From Arenimonas caeni (GTDB lineage: Bacteria > Pseudomonadota > Gammaproteobacteria > Xanthomonadales > Xanthomonadaceae): a stretch of DNA of 64,000 nt. Positions 44,752 to 55,156 of the stretch are shown here, piece after piece. The notes below the pieces were generated by a model. It ran no database searches and had not been told where the DNA came from. It saw only the letters and a program-made list of their open reading frames with translations. Location of the stretch: contig NZ_KZ679084.1 in the NCBI RefSeq assembly GCF_003024235.1, forward strand, positions 272,683-336,682, written 5' to 3'. How positions within the stretch are numbered: the first letter of the stretch is position 1; each line of letters opens with the position of its first letter. A program made the translations under genes and the position numbers.

Positions 44752-45378
44752 ATGAATCTGCCGAGGAAATGGCTGTTGTGTCTGCTATTGCTGGCCGGCT
44801 GCAGCGCGGCTGCCGCGCCCGTGCCGGCCTGGCGGCTCGATCCGGCGCACACGCGCGTGCTGTTCCGGGTCGACCATGCTGGCTTCTCCCAGGCCCTGGG
44901 CCTGCTGCCGGGCATCGCGGGCGAGCTGCGTTTCGATCCCGACGACTGGGCCGGCGCCCGCGTCGACGTGGTGGTGCCGCTGCCGCGCCTGCTGATCGGC
45001 GACGACGACTGGCGCGACGCGCTGCTCTCGCGCACCTGGCTGCACGCCGGGCGCCACCCCGAGGCGCGCTTCCGTTCGGTTCGCGTCGAACCCACCGACG
45101 AGGGCACGGCGCGCGTGCATGGCGAGCTCTCGCTGCGCGGCGAAACCCGGCCGGTGGTGCTGGAGGTGAAGCTCAACCGGCTGGCGCGCAACCCGATCGG
45201 CTTCCGCCGCACGGTCGGCTTCAGCGCCACCGCGGTGCTCGACCGCCGCGACTTCGGCATGAAGGAGTGGACCAACCTGGTCGGCACGCGCGTGGAACTG
45301 GAGATCCAGGCCGAAGCGGTACGCTATACCCCCGACACCGACGAGGAGCACGACGATGCCGATTCGCAACACGACTGA
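44752..45378 (+). CDS. YceI-like lipocalin-fold lipoprotein
   Basis: 208 residues. N-terminal lipoprotein signal with lipobox (LLLLAGCSAA), so probably membrane-anchored. Mature part follows YceI: WRLDPAHTRVLFRVDHAGFSQALG, DVVVPLPRLLIGDDDWRDALL, VHGELSLRGETRPVVLEVK and FGMKEWTNLVGTRVELEI. YceI proteins bind polyisoprenoid-type lipids. An in-frame GTG at 44740 could also start it. It overlaps the cytochrome b561 gene by 23 bp and a second YceI gene follows, so the three are one unit. Confidence 0.88.
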   Translation: MNLPRKWLLCLLLLAGCSAAAAPVPAWRLDPAHTRVLFRVDHAGFSQALGLLPGIAGELRFDPDDWAGARVDVVVPLPRLLIGDDDWRDALLSRTWLHAGRHPEARFRSVRVEPTDEGTARVHGELSLRGETRPVVLEVKLNRLARNPIGFRRTVGFSATAVLDRRDFGMKEWTNLVGTRVELEIQAEAVRYTPDTDEEHDDADSQHD

Positions 45379-45922
45379 GCGCTGGGGCGGGGTGAGCATC
45401 AGCATCCACTGGCTGACGGTGCTGATGGTGTTCGCCCTGGTGGTGGTGGGCTTCGTGATGCAGGAGCTGCCCAACTCACCGACCAAGATCGACGTCTACG
45501 CCATGCACAAGAGCTTCGGCCTGACCGTGCTGGCACTCACCCTGCTGCGCCTGCTCTGGCGCCTGTTCGCCGGCACCCCGGCGCCGGTGCCGGGCACGCC
45601 GCGCTGGCAGTCGGCCGTCGCCCAGGCCACGCACGGCGCGCTGTACGTGATCCTGCTGGCGATGCCGCTCAGCGGCTGGCTCTACAACTCGGCCTCGGGC
45701 TTCCCGCTCAAGTGGTTCGGCCTGTTCGGCCTGCCCAAGCTCAGCGGCTACGACCCGGAGGTGAAGGCCTTCGCGCTGGCCATGCACGAGTGGCTGTTCA
45801 TCGCCCTGCTGGTGATCGTGGTGGCGCACGCGGCCGCCGCGCTAAAGCACCACTACTTCGACCGCGACGCCACCCTGTCGCGCATGAGCCCGGGCCTGAA
45901 GCCGCCCGCCGACGCCCCCTGA
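45356..45922 (+). CDS. Cytochrome b561 family protein
   Basis: Di-heme inner-membrane cytochrome of 188 residues. Four membrane helices (about residues 15-36, 49-68, 90-108 and 144-165). Conserved His: SIHWL, AMHKSFG, MHEWLF and VAHAAAALKHH. It would carry electrons from quinol or handle superoxide (CybB type). Flanked by two YceI genes as in yceJ-yceI arrangements, suggesting joint action on a quinone or isoprenoid. Confidence 0.92.
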   Translation: MPIRNTTERWGGVSISIHWLTVLMVFALVVVGFVMQELPNSPTKIDVYAMHKSFGLTVLALTLLRLLWRLFAGTPAPVPGTPRWQSAVAQATHGALYVILLAMPLSGWLYNSASGFPLKWFGLFGLPKLSGYDPEVKAFALAMHEWLFIALLVIVVAHAAAALKHHYFDRDATLSRMSPGLKPPADAP

Positions 45923-45938
45923 AACCTACGGAGCCGTG

Positions 45939-46490
45939 ATGACCCGCCTGATCCCCGCCCTCGCCCTGCTGCTCGCCCTGGCCGCGCCGACCGCGCGCGG
46001 CGCGGAATGGCGGGCCGCGCCCGAATCGACGCTGGGTTTCTCCGCCCTCTACATGGGCGAGGCCTTCGAAGGGCGCTTCGGGCGCTTCAGCCCGGCCATC
46101 GCCTTCGACCCGGCCGACCTGGCCGGCAGCCGCTTCGACGTGCGCATCGAACTGGCCAGCGCCTCGACCGACAACGAGGAGCGCGACGCGATGCTGGTGG
46201 GCCCGGAGTTCTTCAACGCCGGCGCGGTGCCCGAGGCGCGCTACGTGGCGACCACGTTCCGCGCGCTGGGCGGCGACCGCTACGTCGCCGAGGGCGAGCT
46301 CTCGCTCAACGGCGTCAGCCGCAAGGTGCCGCTGCAGTTCCGCTGGACCGCCGGCACCCCCGCGGTGCTCGAGGGCGAGGCCACGCTCAGCCGCCTGGCC
46401 TTCAAGGTCGGCGAAGGCGACTGGGCCGACACCGGGCTGCTGCCGGACGAGGTGAAGGTGAGCACGCGTCTGGTGCTGTCGCCGCAGTAA
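45939..46490 (+). CDS. YceI family periplasmic protein
   Basis: 183 residues with a cleavable signal peptide (ALALLLALAAPTARGA). YceI features: STLGFSALYMGEAFEGRFGRF, ASTDNEERDAMLVGPEFFN, ARYVATTFRALGG and AEGELSLNGVSRKVPLQF. Start ATG at 45939 with GGAG five bases upstream. Soluble partner to the lipoprotein-type YceI two genes before, with cytochrome b561 between them. Confidence 0.92.
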   Translation: MTRLIPALALLLALAAPTARGAEWRAAPESTLGFSALYMGEAFEGRFGRFSPAIAFDPADLAGSRFDVRIELASASTDNEERDAMLVGPEFFNAGAVPEARYVATTFRALGGDRYVAEGELSLNGVSRKVPLQFRWTAGTPAVLEGEATLSRLAFKVGEGDWADTGLLPDEVKVSTRLVLSPQ

Positions 46491-46543
46491 ACCCGGGGCG
46501 ACGACACGCCACCGTAACGACATCCCGAAAGACTCCAGGCCGC

Positions 46544-47806
46544 ATGAATTCCCGCTCCGTCCGCCCCGCCGCGCTGCTTGCGGCGCTCCTGCTTGCCGCC
46601 TGCGCGCCGTCCGCGCGCGACGTGCGCGGCGCCGCCCCCGCGCCGGCCCACCCCGTGCTGCTGGTGTCCATCGACGGCGCCCACCCGGGCAGCCTGTTCC
46701 GCGGCGACACCCCGAACCTCGACGCGCTGGCCCGCCGCGGCGTGCACGCCGAAGGCATGCGCCCGTCCTACCCCAGCCTCACCTTCCCCAACCACTACAC
46801 CCTGGTCACCGGCCTGCGCCCGGACCGCCACGGCATCGTCGACAACCGCATGGTCGACCCGGTGCTGGGCGAATTCACCATGGCCAACCGCGACGCCGTG
46901 GGCGACGGCCGCTGGTGGGAGGACGGCGAGCCGCTGTGGGTTACTGCGCAGTCCCATGGCCTGCGCACCGCCACGATGTTCTGGCCCGGCTCGGAAGCGG
47001 CGGTGCGCGGCGTGCGGCCGAACCACTGGCTGCCTTTCCAGTACGGCATGCCGGAATCGGAGCGCGTGGCCACCGTGCTCGGCTGGCTCGACCTGCCGCC
47101 GGGCAAGCGCCCGCACCTGCTCACGCTCTACTTCGAACGCGTCGACACCGCCGGCCACGTGCACGGCCCCGGCAGCGAGCAGGCGCGCGAGGCGCTGGCC
47201 ACGGTGGACGCCGCCATCGGCGAACTCGTCGCCGGCCTCGAGGCGCGCGGCCTGCGCGAGCGCGTGAACCTGGTGGTCGTCTCCGACCACGGCATGGCCG
47301 ACATCCGCCCCGACCGCACCATATTCGTCGAAGACCTGCTGCCCGCCGGCGCCGCCGACGTGGTGCACCTGGGCAGCCAGGCCGGCTTCAACCCGCGCCC
47401 CGGCCAGCAGGCCGCGCTCGAGGCGGCCCTGCTGGGTCGCCGCGGCCACGTCGAATGCTGGCGCCGCGAAGACCTGCCCGAGCGCTGGGCCTTCGGTGCG
47501 CACCGGCGCGTGCCGGCGGTGTATTGCCAGGCCGACACCGGCTGGCGCATCGAGTCGCGCGAGCGCAAGGCGCGCAGCAAGTTGCCCCCGCACCTCGGCG
47601 CGCACGGCTTCGACCCGGCCGATCCGCGCATGCAGGCCCTGTTCCTGGCCGACGGCCCGGGCCTGGCCGACGCCGCCACGCTGCCCGTGTTCGACAACGT
47701 GCACCTGCACCCGCTGCTGCTGGAACTGCTGGGCCTGCCGGCCATGCCATGGACCGACGGCGACCCCGCCGTGCTGCGCCCCGCGCTCAGCGCAGGAAGG
47801 CCCTGA
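46544..47806 (+). CDS. Alkaline-phosphatase-superfamily lipoprotein (nucleotide pyrophosphatase/phosphodiesterase type)
   Basis: 420 residues. Lipoprotein signal (LLAALLLAACAPS). Metal and nucleophile motifs of ectonucleotide pyrophosphatases: LLVSIDGAHPGSL, PSYPSLTFPNHYTLVTGLRP (Thr nucleophile), NRMVDPV, RVDTAGHVHGPGS and VVVSDHGMADI; late His in PPHLGAHGFDP. The enzyme would hydrolyse phosphodiesters or nucleotides in the periplasm. ATG at 46544 begins the lipoprotein signal; the frame upstream has no coding character. Its 3' end overlaps the convergent glutaredoxin-like gene by 20 bp. Confidence 0.92.
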   Translation: MNSRSVRPAALLAALLLAACAPSARDVRGAAPAPAHPVLLVSIDGAHPGSLFRGDTPNLDALARRGVHAEGMRPSYPSLTFPNHYTLVTGLRPDRHGIVDNRMVDPVLGEFTMANRDAVGDGRWWEDGEPLWVTAQSHGLRTATMFWPGSEAAVRGVRPNHWLPFQYGMPESERVATVLGWLDLPPGKRPHLLTLYFERVDTAGHVHGPGSEQAREALATVDAAIGELVAGLEARGLRERVNLVVVSDHGMADIRPDRTIFVEDLLPAGAADVVHLGSQAGFNPRPGQQAALEAALLGRRGHVECWRREDLPERWAFGAHRRVPAVYCQADTGWRIESRERKARSKLPPHLGAHGFDPADPRMQALFLADGPGLADAATLPVFDNVHLHPLLLELLGLPAMPWTDGDPAVLRPALSAGRP

Positions 47807-48011
47807 GCGCCGCGGCGTCGAACGGCCAGTCCAGCTCGGCGCCGGTGTCCTCGCGCCGAAGCACCGGGATGCGCGTGCCGTAGCGCGCCTGCAGGCCCAG
47901 GTCGTCGTCGATCCACAGCGGGTCGAAGTCGGGCACGCCGGCGGCGGCCAGCACTTCCCAGGCCTGGTCGCAAAGGTGGCAGTCGTCGCGCTGGATCAGG
48001 GTGAGTTTCAT
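47787..48011 (-). CDS. Glutaredoxin-like (DUF836) redox protein
   Basis: 74 residues with thioredoxin fold: LTLIQRDDCHLCDQAWEVL contains the active CxxC (CHLC), then IDDDLGLQARYGTRIPVLRRED with the cis-Pro (IPV). Fits the DUF836 glutaredoxin-like family, likely a thiol reductant of unknown partner. The ATG at 48011 has GGGA upstream. Divergent from sdaA. Confidence 0.9.
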   Translation of the reverse strand: MKLTLIQRDDCHLCDQAWEVLAAAGVPDFDPLWIDDDLGLQARYGTRIPVLRREDTGAELDWPFDAAALRAFLR

Positions 48012-48059
48012 CGTCGTCCCAATGCGCCGGCGTACAGTGGCCGGCGCCTGCAAGGGGCA

Positions 48060-48065
48060 TAGAAT
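48060..48065 (+). promoter_or_regulatory. Putative -10 box of sdaA (TAGAAT)
   Basis: TAGAAT 27 nt before the sdaA ATG, giving a leader of about 20 nt. No convincing -35 element or strong ribosome site. Confidence 0.35.
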
Positions 48066-48092
48066 ACGGCGTCCCCGACAGAGCGGCCCACC

Positions 48093-49475
<1,383 letters not shown>

Positions 49476-49507
49476 CCCCCTCCTCGCCCACCCTCCTGCT
49501 CGCTGCT

Positions 49508-49715
49508 TTCGCGGGTGGAGGCGGCGTGCACGCGTAAGACTCGACGGAGTGGAGGACAGGATGTCCGCAACGCCCGGCCGTAAGCTGGTCATGGATGACG
49601 CTTGCGCGCGGCCGGACGGCGAGTCTTGCGCGTGCGCGGCGGCGCCACTGCGCCAAATCTCCGGCCGGAAGGGCCAGCGACAGGCAGTCGGGCCTGAAGG
49701 CCCTCCCACAAGATT
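49508..49715 (+). repeat. Long dispersed intergenic repeat, copy C (with compensatory arm changes)
   Basis: Arms at 49528-49543 (GCACGCGTAAGACTCG) and 49620-49635 (CGAGTCTTGCGCGTGC), 76 nt apart as in copies A and B. Relative to them, left-arm C is A and its partner G is T (a paired change), and one A is G opposite T, which still pairs as G-U. Inner hairpins GGACA-gga-TGTCC and GTCAT-gg-ATGAC are kept. REP-like tail at about 49684-49708 and a second REP-like unit near 49715-49735. From 49740 to the next gene lie a GTAATAGT -10-like site near 49813 and a small hairpin GGGGC-aa-GCCCC near 49822. Confidence 0.88.
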
Positions 49716-49864
49716 CGCGCCTGAAGGCGCTCCTACGGGGAGGCCGTGGGGCGGGCGGGGTCACGGATTGGGGGTTGGTGGCTTGCCGGCGGCAGTGGGT
49801 CGGCGTAATAGTCGGGGCAAGCCCCGCTCCGGAAGCCGCCGTGCCCGAAACACGCCGCGTCCCG

Positions 49865-52800
49865 ATGACGACCCTTTGGATCGTTCTCCTGCTGTGGGCG
49901 GGTGTTTCGCTGGCGTTGGACCCGGACAAGTCCTTCCATCATTACGTCCGCAACACCTGGAGCATCGAACAGGGCCTGCCGCAGATCAGCGGCCTGGCCA
50001 TCGCCCAGGACCGCACCGGCTACCTGTGGGTGGGCACCCAGGCCGGCCTGGCCCGCTTCGACGGCATCCGCTTCACCGCCTTCGACCCCGAGTCGGCGCC
50101 CGGCCTGCGCGGCATGTACATCCACGACCTGCTCGTGGACCCGCGCAACCGCGTCTGGGTGGCCACCTACCGGGGCGTGAGCGTCTACGAGGACGGCCAC
50201 TTCCGCGCCCTGCCGGTCGTCGGTGGCGAGGGCGACCGCGGGCTCGACACCACCGACCTGGTCGCCATGCCCTCGGGCGAGATCATGGTGGCCGCGCCCG
50301 ACGGCGTGTACCGGGCCACCGAAACCCGGCTCGAGCGCCTGCACGGCCTGCCGCGCCCCGCCACCAGCCTGCACGTGCGCGGCGACACCCTCTGGGTCGG
50401 CAGCCACGGCCGCGTGTATCGCATCGGCACCGACGGCATCCAGGTGCTGCCCCTGCCCGAGGGCGACGACGACACCGTCGTGACCCAGCTGCTCGACGCC
50501 CATGGCCGGCTCTGGGCCGGCACCACCGCTGGCCTGTTCTTCCGCGAGCACGACCGCTGGCAGCGCTACGAAGGCGACGAAAAGCTGGCCAGCTCGCCGG
50601 TGGAGGCGATGTACGAGGATCGCGACGGCAACCTCTGGGTCGGCCTGGTCGACGACCTGGCCCGCCTGCGCGCCGGCCGCGTGGTGGAAGTCGTGCGCAG
50701 CGACGCCACCGGCACCGCGGTGCGCGCGATCTTCGAGGACCGCGAGGGCAACCTCTGGCTGGGCACGCAGTGGGAGGGCGTCACCCGGCTCTGGAACGGC
50801 TGGACCCGCCGCTACAGCCAGTTCGAGGGCCTGGTCGACCCGGTGCTGTGGTCGGTGGCACGAGGGCCGGAGGGGCGGCTGTGGGTGGGCACCAACAACG
50901 GCCTGAGCGTGATGCGCGACGGCCGCTTCGAGCAGGTCGTGGCCGGCGCCGACCTGCCCCACCCCAATGCCTACACCCTGCTGCCCGAGCGCGATGCCGT
51001 CTGGATAGGCACCCGCCGCGGCGTCGCCGTGCTGCGCGACGGGCAGCTGGAGATCCCGGCCCAGCTGGCGCCGATGCGCAGCGCCCAGATCAACGGCATC
51101 GTGCGCGACAGCCGCGGCGCGCTGTGGTTCGCCACCACCCAGGGCCTGTACCGGCTGACCCGCGATGGCCTGCAGGGCTTCGGCACCGCGCACGGCCTGC
51201 GCGACGCGCGCGTGCGCCTGGTCCATGAAACCCGCGACGGCCGCCTGCTGGTCGCTTCGCACGCGGGCCTGTTCGAATTCGAGGCCGACCGCCTGCGGCC
51301 GGTCGGCGCAGAGGCGGGGCTGCGCCCGGACCTGGACATCACCGCCATCCACGAGCTGCCCGACGGCCGGCTGCTGGTGGGCGCGCTGTCGGAGGAGATC
51401 TTCCTGTTCGACGGCCAGGCCTGGCACGGCTTCGACAAGTCCAGCGGCTTGCCGGTCAATTCGCCCTTCTTCATGACCCACGACGAGGCCGGCTACCTGT
51501 GGGTGGCCGGCATCCGCGGCGTGCACCGGTTGGTGCTGCAGGACATGGCCGACTACGCCGCCGGGCGCATCTCGCACGTGCGCGGCGAGATGCTGCTCAA
51601 CGAGCGCGGCGACCGCCGCGGCGGCCAGAAGGGGTTTTGCTGCAACGGCGCCGGCAACGCCAAGGGTTTCGTGCACCAGGGCGAACTGTGGCTGCCCACG
51701 CGCGATGGCGTGGTGGCGATGCGCACCGACGGCATCGTCAAGAACGCCACGGCGCCGCGCACGCTGATCGAGCGGGTGCGGGTGGGAGAACTGTGGCGCC
51801 CCGCCGACCCCAGCGCCGACTGGCGGCTGCCGCCCGACCAGCGCGACCTGGGCTTCGAGTTCACCGTGCTCAGCCTGCAGGACCCCAAGAGCGTGGAGCT
51901 GCGCTACCGGCTGGTCGGCTACGACGCCGACTGGCGCCGGCTGGAAGACCCGACCCGGCGCAGCGTGAACTACACCAACCTGCCGCCCGGCGCCTACGTG
52001 TTCGAGGCCCAGGGTTCGAACAACGCCGACACCTGGAGCCAGGCGCCGGCGCAGATCGGCTTCCGGATCCAGCCGCACTTCCACGAAACGCCCCTGTTCT
52101 ACTGGCTGCTGGCGGGCCTGCTGGGGAGCCTGGCCTGGGCCGGCTACCGCCGGCAGATGCGCCTGCACCTGCGCCAGCGCCAGGCCCTGGAACTGCTGGT
52201 GAGCCAGCGCACCGAGGCGCTGGAGGTGGCCAACCACCGGCTCGAGGAAGCCAGCCAGACCGACCCGCTCACCGGCCTGCGCAACCGCCGCTACCTGGCC
52301 ACGCAGATCCCGGCCGACATCGCCTACTACGACCGCGAAACGGTGCGCCGCGGCGCGCCGGACGAGGTGATGGTGTTCGCGCTGATCGACATCGACCACT
52401 TCAAGGCCATCAACGACAACCACGGCCACCAGGCCGGCGACCGCGTGCTCCAGCAGATGGCCCAGGTGCTCACCCAGATGGTGCGCACCGGCGACTACAT
52501 CGCGCGCTGGGGCGGCGAGGAGTTCCTGGTGGTGTTCCGGCCCATGCCCAACCGGCACCTGCCGATGCTGGGCGATCGCATCTGCCAGGCCGTGGCCGGG
52601 CACCGCTTCGACGTGGGCACGGGCGAGCCGCTGCAGGTGACCTGCTCGGTGGGCTTCATCGAATGCCCGCTGTTCCGCGACGCCCGCGGCGGCCTGGGCT
52701 GGGAGCAGATGATCGAACTGGCCGACCGCGCCCTGTACGTCGTCAAGGCGCATGGCCGCAACGGCTGGGCCGCCTACCGGGCCCGCGCCGACACCGACCT

Positions 52801-52915
52801 GGGCCAGCTGCAGCAGGCCCTGCGCGGCGACCCGGGCCAACTTCACGGCGCCGGCCGACTCGACCTGCTGGCCTCGCCCCACCTGCTGGCGGCGCGCGAC
52901 GCCGGCAAGCCCTAG
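49865..52915 (+). CDS. Diguanylate cyclase with periplasmic two-component propeller sensor
   Basis: 1016 residues. Signal/anchor (LWIVLLLWAGVSLAL), then about 600 residues of propeller repeats (GYLWVGTQAGLARFDG, NLWVGLVDDLARL, LWVGTNNGLSVM), a Y_Y_Y domain (YRLVGYDADWRRLED, NYTNLPPGAYVFE), a membrane helix (FYWLLAGLLGSLAWAGY), a short coiled coil, and a GGDEF domain (DPLTGLRNRRYL near residue 799; active site WGGEEF near 882). It should make c-di-GMP in response to an envelope ligand. An upstream in-frame GTG at 49841 is possible. Same sensor type as the hybrid kinase at 41.6-44.7 kb. Confidence 0.93.
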   Translation: MTTLWIVLLLWAGVSLALDPDKSFHHYVRNTWSIEQGLPQISGLAIAQDRTGYLWVGTQAGLARFDGIRFTAFDPESAPGLRGMYIHDLLVDPRNRVWVATYRGVSVYEDGHFRALPVVGGEGDRGLDTTDLVAMPSGEIMVAAPDGVYRATETRLERLHGLPRPATSLHVRGDTLWVGSHGRVYRIGTDGIQVLPLPEGDDDTVVTQLLDAHGRLWAGTTAGLFFREHDRWQRYEGDEKLASSPVEAMYEDRDGNLWVGLVDDLARLRAGRVVEVVRSDATGTAVRAIFEDREGNLWLGTQWEGVTRLWNGWTRRYSQFEGLVDPVLWSVARGPEGRLWVGTNNGLSVMRDGRFEQVVAGADLPHPNAYTLLPERDAVWIGTRRGVAVLRDGQLEIPAQLAPMRSAQINGIVRDSRGALWFATTQGLYRLTRDGLQGFGTAHGLRDARVRLVHETRDGRLLVASHAGLFEFEADRLRPVGAEAGLRPDLDITAIHELPDGRLLVGALSEEIFLFDGQAWHGFDKSSGLPVNSPFFMTHDEAGYLWVAGIRGVHRLVLQDMADYAAGRISHVRGEMLLNERGDRRGGQKGFCCNGAGNAKGFVHQGELWLPTRDGVVAMRTDGIVKNATAPRTLIERVRVGELWRPADPSADWRLPPDQRDLGFEFTVLSLQDPKSVELRYRLVGYDADWRRLEDPTRRSVNYTNLPPGAYVFEAQGSNNADTWSQAPAQIGFRIQPHFHETPLFYWLLAGLLGSLAWAGYRRQMRLHLRQRQALELLVSQRTEALEVANHRLEEASQTDPLTGLRNRRYLATQIPADIAYYDRETVRRGAPDEVMVFALIDIDHFKAINDNHGHQAGDRVLQQMAQVLTQMVRTGDYIARWGGEEFLVVFRPMPNRHLPMLGDRICQAVAGHRFDVGTGEPLQVTCSVGFIECPLFRDARGGLGWEQMIELADRALYVVKAHGRNGWAAYRARADTDLGQLQQALRGDPGQLHGAGRLDLLASPHLLAARDAGKP

Positions 52916-52948
52916 TCCGCGGCTCCCGGCCCGCCTATGCTCCCGGGC

Positions 52949-55156
52949 ATGCCCGCCCCTTTGCGCAAGCTCGTCGTGGTGCTGGTGCTGCTGGCGCTGT
53001 ACGTGGCCGGTGGCGCCTATTCGAGCCTGCTGGGCGGCGGCCCGGACGAAGTGGCGCTGTTCTGGCCGGCCGCGGGCGTGGGCCTGGCCGCCGTGCTGCG
53101 CTTCGGCTGGAGGATCAGCTGGATCGTGCCGGTCGGCACCCTGCTGGTGCACCTGCTGTTCGACCCGGTGCCCCGGGTGTTCATCGTCTGGTCGATGGCC
53201 TCGAACCTGGCCGGCGTGCTGGCCGGCGCCTGGGTGGTCAAGCGCCAGCCCATGGACGACCTGCTGACGGTGCGCTTCGGCCTGCATGCACTGGCCGGCG
53301 CCGTGGTGATGTCGACGGTCGGCGCCGCCATCGGCAGCGCCGGCATGCTGCAGGCCGGAATGATCGGCGCCGCGCAGTGGCCCGGCTCCGCGGCCCGCTG
53401 GCTGTTGGGCGACCTCCTCGGCGCGACCTCGATCGCCCCGGCGCTGATGCTGCTGCTGCCCGGCCGCAGCGGCCAGCGCCGCCGCTTCCCGGCCTCCGAC
53501 TACGCGCCCGAGTCCGAACGCCTGGTCTGGAACATCGCCCTGATGGCCAGCTACCTGCTGATGGCCTGGGGCGGCAGCCTGGGCGGCAACTACGCCATGG
53601 GCCTGGTGGCGCTGCCGCTGGGCGTGATGGTCTGGAGCGCCGTGCGCATGCCGCCCACCCACACCGCCGTGGCCGGCGCGCTCACGATGCTGCTGATCGC
53701 CGGCCTGGCCGGCTTCGGCATCGCCGGCTACCCGCGCGCGCGGGCGCCGCTCGACAGCGTCTACCTGCTGGTGTTCCTGATCCAGGTGGCGGCGCTGCCG
53801 CTGATGCTGGCCTTCGCCATGCACCAGCAGCGCGTCAGCGCCAACGTGCTGCGCCACCGCGCCAGCGTCGATCCGCTCACCGGGCTGGAAAACCGCAACG
53901 CCTTCGAGGAGGCCGTCAAACCCGAGGTCGCGGCCGGCCCGCCGCTGCCGATGGCCCTGGCCTACGTCGACCTCGACCACCTCAAGCTGATCAACGACAC
54001 CGCCAGCCACGTGGCCGGCGACGAGCTGATCCGCGGCGTGGCCGGCGTGATCGCCGCGCACATGCACCCCGACGAGCACCTGGCCCGCACCGGCGGCGAC
54101 GAGTTCGCGCTGCTGCTGCGCAACTGCGCGCCGATGGTGGCCGAGGACCGCATGCGCGCGCTGCTGCGCGCCATCGAAGGCTACCGCTGCGGCTGGGACG
54201 GGCAGATGCTGGGCACCACCGCCAGCGCCGGCGTCGTCACCTTCATGCCCGGCCAGGCCGACTACGCGCAGCTGTTGTCGCAGGCCGACGCCGCCTGCTT
54301 CACCGCCAAGGAACAGGGCGGCAACCGGGTCTGCCTGGCGAGCCTGGCCGCCGGCGAACTGCTCGACCGAACCGCCGCCATGCGCTGGGTGCTGCGCATC
54401 CGCGAGGCCCTGGAGAAGCACGCACTGGAGCTGCATTGCCAGAGCATCGTGCCGCTGCAGCCGGGCGTGCTCACCGGCCGCCACTTCGAGGTGCTGCTGC
54501 GCCTGCGCGACCCGCGCAGCGGCGAACGCCTGGACCCCGGGCAGTTCATGCCGGCGGCCGAACGCTTCCGCCTGGGCACGCGCATCGACCGCGAGGTGGT
54601 GAGCCGCACGCTGGAGTGGCTCGAGCAGCGACCCGAGGCCGCGGCCACGGTGGACACCTGCGCGATCAACCTGTCGGGCGAGGCGGTGATCGACGAAGGT
54701 TTCATCGGCTGGCTGGCCGAGCGCCTGCGGCGCAGCAGCTTCCCGGCCTCGCGGCTGTGCTTCGAACTGACCGAGACCAGCGCCGTGCGCGACCTGGCGC
54801 GGGCGCGGCGCTTCATCAACCAGCTGCGCGAGCTGGGCTGCCGCTTCGCGCTCGACGACTTCGGCACGGGCTTCTGCTCGTTCAACTACCTGCGCTCGCT
54901 GGACGTGGACTACTTCAAGATCGACGGCAGCTTCGTGCGCGACATGCACGCCTCGCCCATGGCCGAGGCGGTGGTGCGCTCGATCAACGAGATCGCCCAC
55001 GTCCTGGAGAAGAAGAGCATCGCCGAGCACACCGAGACCGAGACCGAGCGACGGGCGCTGCAGGCCCTGGGCGTGGACTTCGCCCAGGGCTATGCCTTCG
55101 ACCACCCGCGGCCGATCGACGAGTACTTCGCCGACCCGCCCGGAGGCCGGCCATGA
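52949..55156 (+). CDS. MASE1-GGDEF-EAL c-di-GMP protein
   Basis: 735 residues (ATG at 52949, seven bases after a TATGCT -10 box; an ATG at 52937 is the alternative). MASE1 membrane domain of about eight helices (FWPAAGVGLAAVLRFG, SNLAGVLAGAW). GGDEF domain intact (DPLTGLENRNAF near 307; TGGDEFALLL near 381). EAL domain retains most catalytic residues (CAINLSGEAV, CFELTETS, LDDFGTGFCSF, FKIDGSF, FAQGYAF) but the EAL motif reads EVL and the AEGVE motif reads AEHTE. Phosphodiesterase activity is thus uncertain. Overlaps the M23 peptidase gene by ATGA. Confidence 0.93.
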   Translation: MPAPLRKLVVVLVLLALYVAGGAYSSLLGGGPDEVALFWPAAGVGLAAVLRFGWRISWIVPVGTLLVHLLFDPVPRVFIVWSMASNLAGVLAGAWVVKRQPMDDLLTVRFGLHALAGAVVMSTVGAAIGSAGMLQAGMIGAAQWPGSAARWLLGDLLGATSIAPALMLLLPGRSGQRRRFPASDYAPESERLVWNIALMASYLLMAWGGSLGGNYAMGLVALPLGVMVWSAVRMPPTHTAVAGALTMLLIAGLAGFGIAGYPRARAPLDSVYLLVFLIQVAALPLMLAFAMHQQRVSANVLRHRASVDPLTGLENRNAFEEAVKPEVAAGPPLPMALAYVDLDHLKLINDTASHVAGDELIRGVAGVIAAHMHPDEHLARTGGDEFALLLRNCAPMVAEDRMRALLRAIEGYRCGWDGQMLGTTASAGVVTFMPGQADYAQLLSQADAACFTAKEQGGNRVCLASLAAGELLDRTAAMRWVLRIREALEKHALELHCQSIVPLQPGVLTGRHFEVLLRLRDPRSGERLDPGQFMPAAERFRLGTRIDREVVSRTLEWLEQRPEAAATVDTCAINLSGEAVIDEGFIGWLAERLRRSSFPASRLCFELTETSAVRDLARARRFINQLRELGCRFALDDFGTGFCSFNYLRSLDVDYFKIDGSFVRDMHASPMAEAVVRSINEIAHVLEKKSIAEHTETETERRALQALGVDFAQGYAFDHPRPIDEYFADPPGGRP

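Noticed and set aside
49733..55105. Minus-strand open frame of 1790 codons opposite the two GGDEF genes
   Set aside because: High GC content leaves long stop-free antisense frames. The composition (His, Ala, Gly, Gln, Val) is that of a shadow frame and the plus-strand genes carry complete domains.
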